From Kitasatospora sp. NBC_01287 (lineage in GTDB: Bacteria > Actinomycetota > Actinomycetes > Streptomycetales > Streptomycetaceae): a stretch of DNA of 64,000 nt. The stretch lies in NCBI RefSeq assembly GCF_026340565.1, contig NZ_JAPEPB010000002.1, positions 248,001 through 312,000 on the forward strand. Reading direction: 5' to 3'. The translations under genes and the position numbers were made by a program. This document shows, piece after piece, positions 1-8,269 of this stretch. The notes under the pieces are model-generated. The model saw only the letters and a program-made list of their open reading frames with translations, made no database searches and had not been told where the DNA came from. Positions within the stretch are counted from its first letter, which is position 1; each line of letters starts with the position of its first letter.

Positions 1-2
1 TG

Positions 3-359
3 GTGCAGGCCGGCATCGGCGTGCGCTGGCGCGCGACCACCGCCGCCGACCTCTACGCGGAGCTGCGGCCCAGCTCCGACACGGACGGCGAGCGGGTTCT
101 CGCGGCCTACAGCCGGGTGCCGCTGCTGATCCTTGACGACCTCGGTGCCGCCAAGTCGAGCGAGTTCGTCGAGGAGCAGACCTACCGGCTGATCAACCGC
201 CGGTACAACCACATGCTCCCGACCCTGATCACCACGAACCTGCGGATCAGGGACCTCAAGGTGCACCTCGGCGACCGCGTCAGCTCGCGACTCGCCCAGA
301 TGACCACCCGGGTCGAGTTCGACGAGGTCGACCGCAGACGCCTCCAGCGCGCCGCCTGA
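3..359 (+). CDS. DnaC/IstB-type ATP-binding protein, C-terminal part
   Basis: This is the C-terminal 118 residues of an AAA+ helicase-loader-type ATPase; the gene begins before the window. A Walker B segment LLILDDLGA is followed about 40 residues later by a sensor-1-like LITTNL. The spacing and the closing SSRLAQM region fit the DnaC/IstB/DnaA-like family used for replication initiation or transposition. The P-loop lies outside the window, so activity cannot be judged. It sits upstream of the WhiB gene in the same direction, and such ATPases are common beside plasmid and ICE replication/mobilisation genes. I infer a replication-related role and cannot exclude an IstB-type transposition helper. 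Confidence 0.7.
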   Translation: MQAGIGVRWRATTAADLYAELRPSSDTDGERVLAAYSRVPLLILDDLGAAKSSEFVEEQTYRLINRRYNHMLPTLITTNLRIRDLKVHLGDRVSSRLAQMTTRVEFDEVDRRRLQRAA

Positions 360-468
360 CCCGCCGCTGTCCGGCCGCGCCCCCGAGCGCGCCGCCTCGC
401 CCTTCACCGACCCAGCGCACCTCTCCGCCGACGCCGCCCTGCGCGCGGAGAGCGATCGGAGCACCCGC

Positions 469-1032
469 ATGACCCGCACGACCAGCCCCGCCCGCTACCG
501 GTCGCTCGGCGACCACACCTGGCAGGACCAGGCCGTCTGCCACCCGAGCGAGTACAACCCCGTCGACCCGGACACCTTCTTCCCCGAGCCCGACGAGACC
601 GACAAGATCACCACCGCCCTGTCGCTGTGCGGACAGTGCCCCGTCCGCCGCGCCTGCCTCGACGCCGCACTCGAAGGCAACGAGACCCACGGCATACGCG
701 GCGGCCTGACCCCGGAGGAACGAGCCCCCCTGCACGACAAGATCGCCAAACGCCTGGACTACGCCCGCGTCAACGCCACCCTCGCGGGACGGGACATCCA
801 CCTCACCACGGCCGAGCGCAAGGCCGTCGTCCTCGCCGGATACCGCCAGGGCGTCACCGTCGAACGAGTCGCATGCCTCCTGAAGATCACCGAGGAACAC
901 GCGCTGAAGCTCTACCGCAAGACCGGCCGAGCCATCCGCAACCGGCAACTGCAGCAGGCGGCACGGACCAGCCAGCAGCCCGGGACGAACGACGACCATC
1001 TGGACCGCGACGACTTCGGGACGGCGGCATGA
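469..1032 (+). CDS. WhiB-family transcriptional regulator
   Basis: A 187-residue WhiB-like protein. Four cysteines (C24, C54, C57, C63) in the C-x29-C-x2-C-x5-C pattern would bind a [4Fe-4S] cluster, and the HGIRGGLT turn (about 74-81) is the family signature. The region beyond residue 95 is longer than in most WhiB proteins and contains a helix-turn-helix-like stretch (GVTVERVACLLKITEEHALK). The start is set by GGAG seven bases before ATG. The stop overlaps the next ATG (ATGA), so translation is coupled to the SpdB-like gene. WhiB-like proteins are often carried by actinomycete conjugative elements. The target genes are unknown. Confidence 0.88.
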   Translation: MTRTTSPARYRSLGDHTWQDQAVCHPSEYNPVDPDTFFPEPDETDKITTALSLCGQCPVRRACLDAALEGNETHGIRGGLTPEERAPLHDKIAKRLDYARVNATLAGRDIHLTTAERKAVVLAGYRQGVTVERVACLLKITEEHALKLYRKTGRAIRNRQLQQAARTSQQPGTNDDHLDRDDFGTAA

Positions 1033-2174
1033 GCACCGCCACCGCCACCGCACCGACCTCGGCACACATCACCGGCTGGGACCGGGCGGTCGTGATCGCC
1101 CTGGGCGCCGCCGGGTGCGCGCTGTCGTACGACGCGCTGCAGCAGATGGCGGTCGCCATCCACGTCCGGGGCCTGCTCACCTTCGTCTTCCCGCTCGTGA
1201 TCGACGGGTTCATCGCCTACGGGGTGCGAGCCCTGCTGGTGATGCGCGACGCACCGCTGCCAGCACGGGCCTACTGCTGGACACTGTTCGGCGCGGCGAC
1301 CACCGCGAGCCTGTGGGCGAACGCCCTGCACGCGGTCAGGCTCAACCAGCAGGACGCGACCACCGGTGGTCTGCGGCTGGGCGACACGGTGGTGGCGGTC
1401 CTGTCCACCATCGCCCCGCTCGCCCTGGCCGGGGCCGTCCACCTCTACATCCTCATCGCCCGGGGGCCGGTCACCGATGCCGACCGGGACCGCCAGAGTG
1501 ACCGGAGCCGCCAGGGTCAGCGCGGTCAGGTCACTGACCCGGCTGACCGGGACAAGCCGGTGACCGCGCTGACCGACGGTACGGACAGCGCGCAGCTGAC
1601 CTCCGGTCACTCCGGTGCCGACCAGCCGGTCAGCGGTTGGGTCACCGCACCGGCTGACCGGCCGATGCTGACCCTGGCCAAGCCGGTCACGCTGACCGCC
1701 GGTCAGCCCGCCCCTGCCCGGCCGGTCAGCGGTTGGGTCACCGCACCGGCTGACCGGCCGATGTTGACCCTGGCCACGCCGGTCACGGTCACGGTGACCG
1801 ACCGCGCTGACCTGGGCGGTCAGCCGGAGAGCGCCTCGGCGGTCAGTGACCGACCGGCCAAGGAGGAGCCGGTCACCGCCCAGCCGGTCAGTGTTCCGGG
1901 ACTCCCGGGTCAGCCGGTCAGCCCCTCGGTCACCCAGCCGCAGGTCACTGACCCGGCTGACCGGGACAGCGGTGACCGGCGCGCTGACCTGGACACCGAG
2001 GAGCTGCTGGAAATCGCCCGCGAGGCGGTCAAGGCGGAGGACAAGCTGACCCGGAGGGTGGTCGCCGGGGCGATCCGCGGTCAGAGGATCCCGCTGTCCA
2101 GCGACACCCTGACCCAGCTGATGGCCCAGCTCCGGGAACAGCACGGTCAGCCGGTCACCGTCAGCCGGGACTGA
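1029..2174 (+). CDS. DUF2637 (SpdB-like) membrane protein with repetitive tail
   Basis: A 381-residue protein with four hydrophobic helices in the first 150 residues (for example AVVIALGAAGCALSYDAL and VVAVLSTIAPLALAGAV), matching DUF2637 proteins that are often labelled SpdB and linked to plasmid spread in streptomycete mycelium. The remaining 230 residues are low complexity, rich in PVT/PVS and DPADRD motifs, because the DNA is packed with GGTCA/TGACC pentamers and holds a 65-bp direct repeat. The last 60 residues (EELLEIAREAVKAEDKLTRR onward) look like a small HTH module. ATG overlaps the WhiB stop. The family assignment is reasonably firm; the role in mycelial spread is inferred. Confidence 0.8.
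   Translation: MSTATATAPTSAHITGWDRAVVIALGAAGCALSYDALQQMAVAIHVRGLLTFVFPLVIDGFIAYGVRALLVMRDAPLPARAYCWTLFGAATTASLWANALHAVRLNQQDATTGGLRLGDTVVAVLSTIAPLALAGAVHLYILIARGPVTDADRDRQSDRSRQGQRGQVTDPADRDKPVTALTDGTDSAQLTSGHSGADQPVSGWVTAPADRPMLTLAKPVTLTAGQPAPARPVSGWVTAPADRPMLTLATPVTVTVTDRADLGGQPESASAVSDRPAKEEPVTAQPVSVPGLPGQPVSPSVTQPQVTDPADRDSGDRRADLDTEELLEIAREAVKAEDKLTRRVVAGAIRGQRIPLSSDTLTQLMAQLREQHGQPVTVSRD
1626..1690 (+). repeat. 65-bp direct repeat, copy 1
   Basis: The block beginning CCGGTCAGCGGTTGGGTCAC recurs with about two mismatches 96 bases downstream (copy 2). It encodes a PVSGWVTAPADRPM-type repeat in the SpdB-like protein. Confidence 0.85.
1722..1786 (+). repeat. 65-bp direct repeat, copy 2
   Basis: Second copy of the 65-bp repeat within the SpdB-like gene. 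The differences are a T for C in the middle and an adjacent change near the end. The separation is a multiple of three, so the protein repeat stays in frame. Confidence 0.85.
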
Positions 2175-2266
2175 CCTCACCACGACGGTCGGGGTGACCG
2201 AGCCGGTCACCCCGACCGGTCACCCGCCCACCTCGACGCCCCACCTCACCGAACCGGAGCCCCACC

Positions 2267-2491
2267 ATGCGCACCACGCCTGCCACCTGGGTTGAGGCGG
2301 ACTCCTGGCTGACCGTTCTGTGCCAGCGCGGCCACCTCCACCGCGTCGAAACCGGCTCCGATGGCACCCGGACGGTCCAACGAGGCCGGCACTCCCGCCC
2401 GTGGAGCCTGCACCACCCGGTCCTGGCGATCGACTGGATCGAGGATCTCGTCCGCGACATCCAGCAGCGGGACACGGAGACGAGCCGGTGA
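2267..2491 (+). CDS. Small hypothetical protein of mobilisation operon
   Basis: 74 residues with no recognised domain. It has a plausible start (GGAG seven bases before ATG), and its stop overlaps the GTG start of the MobC-like gene (GTGA), which supports a real coupled gene. The sequence is hydrophilic with conserved-looking aromatic residues (SWLTVLCQRGHLHRV) but no transmembrane segment. From its position it probably belongs to the mobilisation operon; the function is unknown. Confidence 0.6.
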   Translation: MRTTPATWVEADSWLTVLCQRGHLHRVETGSDGTRTVQRGRHSRPWSLHHPVLAIDWIEDLVRDIQQRDTETSR

Positions 2492-3105
2492 CCGACGCCG
2501 AGCCGACCACAGCCATCCCGGCACCGGACAGTGACCGCGATCAGCCTCCTGGGGGAGCAAGTTATGGGGTAAGGAGTCCTTACCCCGCCCCCGCCCCGAA
2601 GGGGGCGCAGGCACCCCGGTCGTCGGCAGACCCAGGGGGGCCTGCCATCGACCGGGGAGTCGGCCCAGGGGTGCCGACCACAGGGGAGGAACCGCCGACG
2701 CCGCCGACCGCCGAAGCCGACCGTGCAGCCGCTCGCCGACGCTCTCGCCAGAGCATGCCGCGCACCAACCGCGTCTGCCCCCGATTCAGCGACGCCGAGT
2801 GGAGCCTCCTCCAGTACGCCGCCAAGCACGCCGAACTCGCCCCCGGCGGCTACACGGCCGCAGCCGTCATCGCCGCTGCCACCAGCAACGACCCGACTGC
2901 CGCAGTCGCCGACTACCGGCGCGGCATCCAGGAACTCATGGAGTCCAACCGCCAGGTGAGCGCTGTCGGCAACAACCTCAACCAGCTCGCGCACTACGTC
3001 AACGCCGGCGGGCAGCCGGGCGCTGGGCTTCGACAGCTGCTGGCCCGTGTCGAAGCCTCCCTCGACGCGGTCGACGAGGCGGTGGCCTGGATGGTCCGCC
3101 GGTGA
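2488..3105 (+). CDS. mobC: MobC-like relaxosome accessory protein
   Basis: About 205 residues. The first 100 are Pro/Ala-rich and probably disordered. The C-terminal half carries the MobC/BfmC features: a ribbon-helix-helix-like segment (FSDAEWSLLQYAAKHAELAPG) and the signature NNLNQLAHYVNAGG. Such proteins bind near oriT and help the relaxase nick DNA. The GTG start overlaps the upstream stop, and the gene's own stop overlaps the relaxase GTG, so the genes are translationally coupled. oriT is probably nearby, but I could not identify a nic site. Confidence 0.82.
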   Translation: MTDAEPTTAIPAPDSDRDQPPGGASYGVRSPYPAPAPKGAQAPRSSADPGGPAIDRGVGPGVPTTGEEPPTPPTAEADRAAARRRSRQSMPRTNRVCPRFSDAEWSLLQYAAKHAELAPGGYTAAAVIAAATSNDPTAAVADYRRGIQELMESNRQVSAVGNNLNQLAHYVNAGGQPGAGLRQLLARVEASLDAVDEAVAWMVRR

Positions 3106-4850
3106 TCCCCAAGATCCGCATCGGCACCGACCGCAGCTTCCCCCTCGTCAACTACCTCTTCGGACCGGGCAAACACGAGGAGCACACCAACCAGCACCTC
3201 GTCGCCTCCTGGAACGACTACGCCCCCGACCCGGGCCCCAACCCCGAATCGCACCAGGTCGCCAAGCTCGCCGACCAGCTCGACCAGCCGGTCAAGGCCC
3301 TCGGCGACCGCGCGCCGGCCAAGAAGATCTGGCACTGCTCGGTCCGCACCGCCCCCGAAGACCGCCAACTCGACGACACCGAGTGGGCCGCCATCGCCCG
3401 CCGCATCGTCCACGCCACCGGCATCGCCCCCGAAGGCGACACCGCCGCGTGCCGCTGGGTCGCCGTCCGCCACGCCCCCGACCACATCCACATCGCTGCC
3501 ACCCTGGTCCGCCAGGACGGCCGCCTCGCCAACCTCAGCTTCGACCGGCCCAAGGCCCAGGCCGAAGCCCGCCGCATAGAGAAGGACTACGGCCTGCGGC
3601 AACTCACCCCCGGCGACGGCACCGCCGCCCAGACCCCCACCAGCCAAGAACGGTGGAAGGCCGAGCGCACCGGCCGCACCGAGACCCCACGCGAGACCCT
3701 GCGCCGAGCCGTCCGCCAAGCCGTCGCCGGAGCCGCCACCGAGCAGGAGTTCCTCACCCGCCTGCGCGAGGCCGGCCTGCGGGTCAAGCTCCGCCACGCC
3801 CCCTCCGGCGACGTCCTCGGCTACAACGTCGCCCTGCCCGGCGACCGCAACGCGAACCAGGAGCCCATCTGGTTCTCCGGGTCCAAGCTCGGCCTCGATC
3901 TCTCGCTGCCGCGGATCCGCCGCCGCTTGGCCGACGGCCCCGCCAACACCCCGTCACCCCGACCAAGCGAGCCACGCACCGACCGCTCCGCCCCCGCCCG
4001 CAGCCGCCGGGAAGCCGCAGCAGTCGCCGAACGCGCCGTCGCCGTCCTGGACGAGGGAGACGACGAGGCCGGCGCCCAACTCGTCGGAGCCGGTGAACTC
4101 CTCGACGCGCTCGCCCAGACCTCCCCGGCCACCACCCGCGCCGAACTGCGAGACGCCGCCCGCGCCTTCGAACGCGCCACCCGCAGCCACGTCCGCGCCG
4201 AGAACGCCGACATCCGAGCCCTGCGCTCAGCCGCCCGCGGAATAGTCCACGCTGGCGGTGCGCTGGGAAGGGGAGAGGACGGCGGCACCACCGCTATGGT
4301 GGTCTCCACTCTCGTCCTGGTCGCCCTGGCCGCCGCCCGCTGGCACTCCGCCCGAGGCCATGCCCAGCAGGCCGCCGCTTCACGCGAGACCGCCGACCAC
4401 CTGCGCGCCGCCTACCAGCAGGCCGCCACCACACCGATGCGAGCGATACGCGACAACGGCCGCGCGCTGCCCGAGCCCGAACGCCGCCGCCACGAAGCCA
4501 CCATCCGCGCAGCCATCGGCGAACCGTACGACCAGAGGGGAACCAGCCGCAAGCACGACGCCCTGGCCGCCACACTCGCCGAAGCCGAGAAGGCCGGCCT
4601 GGACCCCAAGGCCCTCCTGGAGGAAGCCACCTCCTGGCGCGAACTCGACACCGCCCGCGACACGACCGACGTACTGGTCTGGCGCATCCGCCGCATCGCC
4701 CACCTGCCCGCCATCCCCGCACAGCCCGCCGCCACGAAGGCCGGCACCGCCCGGACCAAGCCCGCGCCCGGCCGGGCTGACACCCGCACCGTGCCGACGA
4801 CCCCAGCTCGACCCGCCACCGACCCCTCGCGTCCGGCACCACGCCGCTGA
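3102..4850 (+). CDS. mobA: Conjugative relaxase / mobilisation nuclease
   Basis: A 582-residue relaxase. The N-terminus has the family segment LVNYLFGPGKHEEHTNQH (about 15-32). The metal-binding three-histidine motif is HAPDHIHIAATLV with H124, H128 and H130, used in DNA nicking and strand transfer. Y18 in VNYLFGPG is a possible catalytic residue. A hydrophobic stretch near residue 405 (MVVSTLVLVALAAARW) may anchor it to the membrane, and the C-terminus is a Pro/Ala tail ending PAPRR. The GTG start overlaps the MobC stop. It would act at oriT and pass the DNA to the VirD4 protein encoded near 38-40 kb. A degenerate paralogue lies at 41.5-42.8 kb. Confidence 0.88.
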   Translation: MIPKIRIGTDRSFPLVNYLFGPGKHEEHTNQHLVASWNDYAPDPGPNPESHQVAKLADQLDQPVKALGDRAPAKKIWHCSVRTAPEDRQLDDTEWAAIARRIVHATGIAPEGDTAACRWVAVRHAPDHIHIAATLVRQDGRLANLSFDRPKAQAEARRIEKDYGLRQLTPGDGTAAQTPTSQERWKAERTGRTETPRETLRRAVRQAVAGAATEQEFLTRLREAGLRVKLRHAPSGDVLGYNVALPGDRNANQEPIWFSGSKLGLDLSLPRIRRRLADGPANTPSPRPSEPRTDRSAPARSRREAAAVAERAVAVLDEGDDEAGAQLVGAGELLDALAQTSPATTRAELRDAARAFERATRSHVRAENADIRALRSAARGIVHAGGALGRGEDGGTTAMVVSTLVLVALAAARWHSARGHAQQAAASRETADHLRAAYQQAATTPMRAIRDNGRALPEPERRRHEATIRAAIGEPYDQRGTSRKHDALAATLAEAEKAGLDPKALLEEATSWRELDTARDTTDVLVWRIRRIAHLPAIPAQPAATKAGTARTKPAPGRADTRTVPTTPARPATDPSRPAPRR

Positions 4851-4855
4851 CCCAC

Positions 4856-4889
4856 GGGCCCGACGGACGCTGCACGGTCCGCCGGGCCC
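4856..4889 (+). terminator. Stem-loop after relaxase gene
   Basis: Arms gggcccgacggac (4856-4868) and gtccgccgggccc (4877-4889) pair with one central mismatch around an 8-base loop, just after the relaxase stop. No T-run follows, which is usual for streptomycete terminators. Confidence 0.6.
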
Positions 4890-4965
4890 GCCCCCGAAAC
4901 CCCTCGACAGCCGGTTCCACCAGGTGTTACGCATGAGCCGAGCACCGTGAACGGAGACCACGCCA

Positions 4966-5364
4966 GTGCCCAGAACCGCCGAACAGCCCACCGCCAGCCC
5001 GACCACGCCCGCCGTGCAGACCCCGGCTGCCAGCGATCCTCTGCTCCAACTGGAATACGAGACCCAGCCGCCCAGCGGACCGGGCGCCGTCCGCTGCGCT
5101 CAGTGCCCGCACGAGCTGGCGATGCGGGGCATCCCGGTGACCTGCTCGGCTTGCCGGGCCCGCCGGGACTGGCTGCTGATCAACCACGGCCGCCGGGTCT
5201 GGATCCGTTGCCGGTGCGGAAGTGAGTGGCTCGAGCCGGAGATCACCCGCAAGGACTTCGACGCGATGCTCGTCGCCCCAAGCTGGACGTACTACCCCAC
5301 GCTGGAGCAGGCGCGAATCGCTCTGGGGTTCGACGGGATCTTCGCCGGGCTCTACCTGGAGTAA
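4966..5364 (+). CDS. Hypothetical zinc-ribbon protein
   Basis: 132 residues with a GTG start preceded by GGAG. Two Cys pairs, CAQC (about 45-48) and CSAC (about 60-63), look like a zinc ribbon; further CRC residues follow near 82. After them comes a conserved-looking hydrophobic/aromatic part (FDAMLVAPSWTYYPTLEQAR). The family was not recognised. It ends the mobilisation operon after the stem-loop and may have its own promoter. The metal-binding prediction rests on the motif only. Confidence 0.55.
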   Translation: MPRTAEQPTASPTTPAVQTPAASDPLLQLEYETQPPSGPGAVRCAQCPHELAMRGIPVTCSACRARRDWLLINHGRRVWIRCRCGSEWLEPEITRKDFDAMLVAPSWTYYPTLEQARIALGFDGIFAGLYLE

Positions 5365-5371
5365 CGAGCGG

Positions 5372-5390
5372 TGTTGCATCAGATGCAACA
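5372..5390. promoter_or_regulatory. Perfect 19-bp palindrome, operator-like
   Basis: tgttgcatcagatgcaaca is a perfect inverted repeat around a central A, immediately after the zinc-ribbon gene. Related half-sites occur at 5490-5517 and in another intergenic region near 43.6 kb, suggesting a shared DNA-binding protein. Confidence 0.6.
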
Positions 5391-5489
5391 TTCGGCGTGA
5401 CCGGCACAGGTCGCTGGCCTGCTGATTTCTGAGGGGGGCCGACTCCGGGCCGGCCCGCTCTCCCGGTGTCAGGGCCGGGGTTCGTAAGC

Positions 5490-5517
5490 GATGCAACGAT
5501 GTTGCGTCAGGTGCAAC
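5490..5517. promoter_or_regulatory. Triple GATGCAAC-type half-sites
   Basis: Half-sites gatgcaac (5490-5497), gttgcgtc (5501-5508, inverted) and ggtgcaac (5510-5517) lie in alternating orientation in the 296-base gap 5365-5660. The rest of that gap holds no gene that I can support. Confidence 0.5.
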
Positions 5518-5660
5518 GTGATCGAGCGGTGGATCTCCCTGTGCAGCGCACCTGATGCTGACGGCAGGCATCGTCTATCTCGACTCTGAGCCTGCCGTCC
5601 GGTTCCCGACCACTGAGACAGGGGGCTACATACCGTCCTCTGAGAAGTTTCAGTCGGCCG

Positions 5661-6737
5661 TCACCGAGCTGACGTGGGTGTGATGACGGCCTGGCCGGTG
5701 ATGCGGTTGAAGCCGACGGTGTTGACCAGGAAGAACCGGACCCCGCTGTTGGACTGATCCGTGATGGAGTTGACCTTAGTGTTCGTGTCCGGAGATGGAC
5801 CGGAGCCACTGGTGACGTCCTCCAACACGGGACCGCCACCAGGGGCCGCCAGGGTGACCCGAGTGCCTTGGGCGATCACGCCGTTGTTCTGCGGAACGTC
5901 CCCTTGCGCGTGAAGAACGGAAAGCTTCTGCGCGGGGGCGCCGGTATCGAGGGTCGTCGGTCCGCAGCCGTGAGCTTGACCGGCCTGCCAGCACAAGTTC
6001 ACGAGCCTTTCCCAGATTGGGCGCCCGTCCGCGTATGTCCCGTCCGCCTTGGTCAGCGGCAACACGACGCTGCTCGCGGTCTGCTTCGGCGCACCGAGCG
6101 TCAGTGTTCCTCCGGTGGGTGTGAGCGCCACGGTGTACCCGTCGGAATGCGGTGCTCCCAACTGGGTGAGCACTGACATCAACTCTTTCGACTCCGGCGT
6201 GGGCCCACCCAGCGCGATGCCGAGGGTGCCCTGGGCGCCGCTGTCGCCGCTCTGGGCCTGGAACGCCTTGGCATCGGCGGCATCCTGGTCGATGACGCCG
6301 ACCGCGACCGGCGCAGGCGTCGTAATTCCCGTGCCGGGGAAGGTGACAGTCGCATCGGCCACCCGGTAGTTCAGGGTGTTGCCCGCATCGGAACTCCCGT
6401 AGTGCACCGAGGAGGTACGCCCGGTGTCACGGACCCCGGAACCTACGGCACTGGCCGCCAGCACCAGGCCGCTGGACCCGGTGTCCAGGTGCACCGGAAC
6501 CGCCGGCCCCCCGCCGACCGACACCATCACCATCGGGCGATACGGCGAACTGCCCTGGTGGCCCATGGTGATGGGAACCGTCGCCGCGGGGCCTGGTGCC
6601 GTCGAACCCCCTGCCGCGGAGGGCGGCGATGCGCTGGCACTGCTACCCGCGACGCTGCCGTTCCCCGCGCACGCCGAGGCCGTCAGTCCCACGATCAGCG
6701 CCACCACAGACGAGCAGAGTCGTTTCCTCGAGAACAT
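5661..6737 (-). CDS. Secreted pepsin-like aspartic protease-type lipoprotein
   Basis: 358 residues. The start ATG at 6737 follows GGGGGAGC and gives a lipoprotein signal with cysteine 23 (TASAC), then a Ser/Ala/Pro linker to about residue 53. Two Asp-Thr-Gly motifs, HLDTGSSGLVL (D85) and TTLDTGAP (about residue 265), are spaced as in two-lobed pepsin-type proteases, and NGVI and FFLVNTVGF segments fit late beta strands of such folds. It may resemble DUF3443-type bacterial pepsin homologues. I infer a cell-surface protease or binding protein. It sits apart from the conjugation genes, so it is probably cargo. Confidence 0.6.
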   Translation of the reverse strand: MFSRKRLCSSVVALIVGLTASACAGNGSVAGSSASASPPSAAGGSTAPGPAATVPITMGHQGSSPYRPMVMVSVGGGPAVPVHLDTGSSGLVLAASAVGSGVRDTGRTSSVHYGSSDAGNTLNYRVADATVTFPGTGITTPAPVAVGVIDQDAADAKAFQAQSGDSGAQGTLGIALGGPTPESKELMSVLTQLGAPHSDGYTVALTPTGGTLTLGAPKQTASSVVLPLTKADGTYADGRPIWERLVNLCWQAGQAHGCGPTTLDTGAPAQKLSVLHAQGDVPQNNGVIAQGTRVTLAAPGGGPVLEDVTSGSGPSPDTNTKVNSITDQSNSGVRFFLVNTVGFNRITGQAVITPTSAR

Positions 6738-6855
6738 CAAGTGCTCCCCCTCTTTCGCCGCCGAAACTGCGGCGAGGATTGCAAGGAACCTTGTGGATTC
6801 TCTGTGGGTGAAGTGGATCAAGACCCGGGCAGGCAGCAGCCACCCCGTGCCCGGC

Positions 6856-7187
6856 TCACTGCCGACACCGGGGTTCGTGCGGCCTGCCCACACCACGGAC
6901 GCTGCGGGGGCGCGCGGACGGTTGCGCAGAGTGTTGATGCAGCCGTGAAGAGTCATCAGGTGGGGTGGAGGCGGTGTAGCGTGCGCCGTGGAGCGGGTCG
7001 CCCCGAACGGAAAAGCTTTCGTCCGTGGCGACCTTCTCCAGATCCCGCAGCAGCTCCGGGTCGACGACCATCCCGGCCGCGTGGCGCTGCGCGCGGGCGA
7101 CCGTGTGGAGTCGACGCCGACCAGGCTGAGATCGACCTGCCCACGGGCTGCGGCAGAGATCTGCCGGAGTGCTCGTGTCGCCGTCAC
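6856..7187 (-). pseudogene. Transposase remnant (IS5-like), frameshifted
   Basis: Reading the minus strand across two frames gives SLVGVDST followed by V-A-R-A-Q-R-H-A-A-G-M and VVDPELLRDLEKVATDE. This is the DST-x-x-RAH-x-HAAG region around the first catalytic Asp of IS5-like transposases. An extra AC dinucleotide at 7103-7106 breaks the frame. Both ends of the gene are missing and no inverted repeats were seen. It lies between the protease and propeller genes and marks a past insertion. Confidence 0.55.
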
Positions 7188-8269
7188 AGCCGGCCGGTGG
7201 CCGCCCCCATGGTGTCGCCGGCGCCGACGGTGATGGGGGTCACCGCTTCGGTAGCGGTGTTGATCGCGAACACCGTCCCCTGGGGTGTCCCGTGGCCGTA
7301 GGAGCCGACCACGTAGGCGCTCTTTCCGTCGGGGGTGACGGCCACCTCCGAGGGAAGGAAGTACCGGCCCGGCCCGTTGGCAGGTGTGGAGTCGCCGATG
7401 GGGATGGTCTTGGTGACCGCGTCGGTGGTGGTGTTGATCACCGACACCTTGCCCTGCGTGGACTTGTTCTTGACGCGGACACCGACCACGTAGGCACGGC
7501 TGCCGTTGGGGCTGATCGTCACGCCGCCGGTGCCGGCGCCGGGGATGGTGTGGACGATCTTCCGCTTCGCGAGGCTGATCACGGAGACGGTCCCGCTGTT
7601 CCCGGTGACGTAGAGGTGCTTGCCGTCGGGGGTGATCGCCATACCGTTGGCCGGCTCGTCGAGGTGGATGGTGGCGATGACCTGGTCGTTGGTGGTGTTG
7701 ATCACGGACAGGCTGCCCCCCTTGTCGCCGCTCACGTAGAGGCGCTTGCCGTTGGGACTGATCACCACCTGGTGGGGCTTGCTGACCTGGATGGTGGCGG
7801 AGACCTGCTTGGTGGCGGTGTCGATCACCGACACCTTGTCCCCGTGGAAGGGGTTCTGGACGGCCACGTAGGCGTGCTTGCCGTCGGGGGCGATCGCTTC
7901 CCCGTAGAGGATGTCGGGAGAGAGTTCGCTGTTGTCGAAGGGGATGTTCGTGGCGCTCGTCTTCGCGATGTTGACCACCGACACGTACTTGAAGGCGTTG
8001 GTCACGTAGAGGCTGGCACCGTCAGGGGTGACCGCCACCTGGTCGGCGCCACCGCCGACGGTGGTCGTCGCGATCCCCAGGACGCTGTTGGTCCTCGTGT
8101 CGATCACGTACACGTGGCCGTCGAGGCTGGTGACGTAGGCGTAGGTGAGCCGGCGCGGCTTCGGCGGCTGCCCGGCGGCCGTGGCGGTCGTGGGCGTCAG
8201 GAGCGCCAGCCCTGACACGACGGCCAGCGCGGCGACCGTTCGCCGTACAGCGGATCGCTGAAAGTGCAC
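7184..8269 (-). CDS. Secreted seven-bladed YVTN beta-propeller protein
   Basis: 361 residues with a signal peptide (about 1-32, ending ATAAG) and seven repeats of the type VTPDGKHLYVTG...VSVINTTTDAV. This is the YVTN/lactonase-like propeller found in surface-layer and extracellular proteins. The start is GTG at 8269, preceded by GGAGG at ideal spacing. Propellers of this kind bind proteins or sugars; no catalytic residues can be assigned. Its stop overlaps the end of the transposase scrap. It is probably an exported binding protein of the cargo region. Confidence 0.82.
   Translation of the reverse strand: MHFQRSAVRRTVAALAVVSGLALLTPTTATAAGQPPKPRRLTYAYVTSLDGHVYVIDTRTNSVLGIATTTVGGGADQVAVTPDGASLYVTNAFKYVSVVNIAKTSATNIPFDNSELSPDILYGEAIAPDGKHAYVAVQNPFHGDKVSVIDTATKQVSATIQVSKPHQVVISPNGKRLYVSGDKGGSLSVINTTNDQVIATIHLDEPANGMAITPDGKHLYVTGNSGTVSVISLAKRKIVHTIPGAGTGGVTISPNGSRAYVVGVRVKNKSTQGKVSVINTTTDAVTKTIPIGDSTPANGPGRYFLPSEVAVTPDGKSAYVVGSYGHGTPQGTVFAINTATEAVTPITVGAGDTMGAATGRL

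Larger units (their letters stand above)
1440..2225. repeat. Dense GGTCA/TGACC array, possible transfer-recognition region
   Basis: A hand count finds roughly 45-50 GGTCA or TGACC pentamers in under 800 bases, most inside CCGGTCA or TGACCGG. A few would be expected by chance in DNA of this composition. The array lies in the 3' half of the SpdB-like gene and runs past its stop codon. Clusters of short repeats within or beside spd genes act as clt/TRS sites for TraB in some Streptomyces plasmids. That is known for other repeat sequences, so a DNA-recognition role here is inference. Confidence 0.7.

Noticed and set aside
1626..1786. CRISPR-like array in the repeated SpdB region
   Set aside because: Only two 65-bp repeats, in frame with a protein repeat and with coding spacers; no cas genes in the window.
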